The position numbers and the translations under genes are program-made. Shown piece after piece: positions 62,955 through 64,000 of a DNA stretch of 64,000 nucleotides. The notes beneath the pieces were generated by a model. The model made no database searches, had not been told where the DNA came from, and worked only from the letters and a program-made list of their open reading frames with translations. Origin of the DNA: Bdellovibrionota bacterium. Its GTDB lineage: Bacteria > Bdellovibrionota_C > UBA2361 > JAFLCA01. The stretch is from the NCBI GenBank assembly GCA_030584005.1, contig CP129486.1:809556-873555 (forward strand), given 5' to 3'. The first letter of the stretch is position 1, and each line of letters starts with the position of its first letter.

Positions 62955-63707
62955 ATGCGGCAGTGGTCCCGGTCAAACTCACGTCGAGCTAATGCCGGTG
63001 CGGCTCTCATAGAATCCGCGCTCACGCTCCCCCTCTATCTCGGCTGCATACTTGCCATTATCCATTATGGGGACATGCTGAGCTCGGTTTCATGGCTAAG
63101 TCGAACGACCTTTGAATCAGCGCGTGCGGCGGGGGAAAGCCAGCGTTCGATTGCCGCGGCCCGGGCGATCGGAGTAGCAAACGAGCTTTTCGAGATGCAA
63201 GAGATGGGATTCTCAAGCAGTCGGATCGCAGGTCACCAGGTGTACGATCCGGAGTTCGATGAATCGGAGAGGACGGTTTCTGTCCAGGTTTCTCTTCAAG
63301 TGACACCCCTCATTCCATATGGTGCCAACACGATTATCACCAAGCTAGTTGCCCCGCTCCTTACTCTCGGTACCTCGACGACGGAGGGCTTTGGAGAATT
63401 TGCCGATGGGCCCTGCGCTGCGCAAGGGCTAGCCTACAATGACGACGGACAGTGCGTGAGTCCTGACGATAAGACCGAAGAAGTTGACGAAGCAGAGCCG
63501 ATAATTCCGCCTTCAAAAGAGGGTGATATAAGTGGAGGTATTGCCAAGAATCCAACGGTAGTAGTCGTTGAGCCAATCGACACCTTGCCGGATATTGGAG
63601 ACACCGGGGGTACTGGAGGGACTGGAGGCACAGGCGGTACTGGCGGTACAGGAGGAACAGGCGGCACAGGAACAACGCCAACAGGAACCTCGCCGGGAGG
63701 TAAGTAG
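62955..63707 (+). CDS. TadE-like pilus-type protein with a Thr-Gly-Gly tail
   Basis: A protein of about 250 residues. The N-terminus has a basic stretch (RQWSRSNSRRANAG) and then AALIESALTLPLYLGCILAIIHYGDML, the E-x-A-L-x-L-P hydrophobic segment of TadE/TadF pseudopilins of Flp-type secretion systems. A soluble domain with Cys residues (DGPCAAQGL, DDGQCVSPDD) follows, then an acidic/Pro linker and a C-terminal tail of seven Thr-Gly-Gly units (DNA 63603-63665) before PTGTSPGGK. The ATG at 62955 has AAGGGTG upstream; a GTG at 62946 is the alternative. No other tad gene is in the window before its end. Confidence 0.7.
   Translation: MRQWSRSNSRRANAGAALIESALTLPLYLGCILAIIHYGDMLSSVSWLSRTTFESARAAGESQRSIAAARAIGVANELFEMQEMGFSSSRIAGHQVYDPEFDESERTVSVQVSLQVTPLIPYGANTIITKLVAPLLTLGTSTTEGFGEFADGPCAAQGLAYNDDGQCVSPDDKTEEVDEAEPIIPPSKEGDISGGIAKNPTVVVVEPIDTLPDIGDTGGTGGTGGTGGTGGTGGTGGTGTTPTGTSPGGK
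63603..63665 (+). repeat. Seven 9-bp units coding Thr-Gly-Gly
   Basis: The repeat units ACx GGx GGx differ at third codon positions (for example ACTGGAGGG, ACAGGCGGT, ACAGGAGGA), so the protein repeat is kept while the DNA has diverged. This points to selection on the tail rather than a very recent slippage expansion. Confidence 0.85.
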
Positions 63708-63934
63708 CGATTAGTGGAAAGCAACTGTGAAACGAATATGTTGGCAAGCGGACAAGTAGTGCGGAGCTAGCGGTCACTAGCTTATATCAGCAAAGGCAGT
63801 CTTGTTTCAGCACGGACCTTAGGCAAACCAGCACCGCACATTTGGGCGATCAGGTCCCCCGCATCCGTTGGTCCTTCGGCGCGTCGGATGTAGGCAATAG
63901 TCTAGCGTGACATTTCCTTCGGATTCCTATTCCC

Positions 63935-64000
63935 ATGGCACCGGAGCTTCTTGATCAACTTCGAGGATGTATTTTAGACCTTGCGCCATGTGCGGCGTTG
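63935..64000 (+). CDS. Possible start of a further gene (cut by the window end)
   Basis: An open frame of 22 codons from ATG 63935 (MAPELLDQLRGCILDLAPC) runs to the edge without a stop. There is no strong ribosome-binding site, and too little is seen to name it. The 230 bp before it (63708-63934) show no other feature. Confidence 0.25.
   Translation, partial: MAPELLDQLRGCILDLAPCAAL

Overview
The window is a contiguous piece of a diderm (Gram-negative) bacterial chromosome of roughly 54 percent GC as judged by eye. It contains the replication-origin region (dnaA, oriC, dnaN, recF, gyrB at about 55.3-62.2 kb). Diderm markers are an RND efflux operon, a GDP-heptose and UDP-N-acetylhexosamine surface-sugar gene set, an exported PafA-type phosphatase and a TadE-like pilus protein. 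An F0 gene set (atpI-atpB-atpE) without the F1 genes, and a c subunit carrying a signal-peptide-like leader, are arrangements I associate with deltaproteobacterial-grade lineages (Myxococcota, Bdellovibrionota and relatives). That placement is inference. No rRNA, tRNA or CRISPR array was seen.

Layout. 0-4.7 kb: the 3' part of an M42 peptidase gene, a PLP-enzyme fragment and an archaeal-type valS; 120 bp of the peptidase 3' end is repeated downstream of valS. 4.7-9.5 kb: a protein with two tandem RelA/SpoT-like HD domains (the first degenerate), a nucleotide-binding molybdenum-carrier-like protein, a thioesterase and an ABC exporter pair. 9.6-14.7 kb: secA, hemW and a membrane TPR protein. 14.8-19.7 kb: a TetR-MFP-RND operon with a candidate operator. 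19.9-30.4 kb: an acetyltransferase, an amino-acid-type binding protein, glutamine synthetase, tviB/tviC-type sugar genes, ung, topA and csrA. 30.5-37.8 kb: phosphatase, mnmG, lytic transglycosylase, methyltransferase, a DUF5522-like protein, a cluster-free MutY-like glycosylase and rnhA. 38-43.5 kb: a six-gene heptose and deoxysugar operon (epimerase, hddC, gmhA, hddA, C-methyltransferase, Fcl-like). 43.5-52.7 kb: metabolic genes (trans-sulfuration enzyme, DUF4442, nitronate monooxygenase, DsrE-like, lhgO, rluA-like, biotin carboxylase, trxB). 53.1-62.5 kb: atpE/B/I on the minus strand, then dnaA, oriC, dnaN, recF, gyrB and a tiny basic ORF on the plus strand. 62.9-64 kb: a TadE-like protein and the possible start of another gene.

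The most unusual things are: (i) the valS segment bounded by 119/120-identical copies of a neighbouring gene's 3' end; (ii) a family of CTAG-bounded composite palindromes between genes (about 20.4, 26.7, 49.3, 52.9 and 62.6 kb), two of which supply the stop codon of the preceding gene; (iii) the duplicated HD-domain protein; (iv) a (CTA)7 DnaA-trio array in oriC; (v) a MutY-like protein with no Fe-S cysteines and Glu in place of the catalytic Asp; (vi) a 39-residue very basic ORF after gyrB. All family assignments come from motif recognition in the translated sequence; no database search was run.
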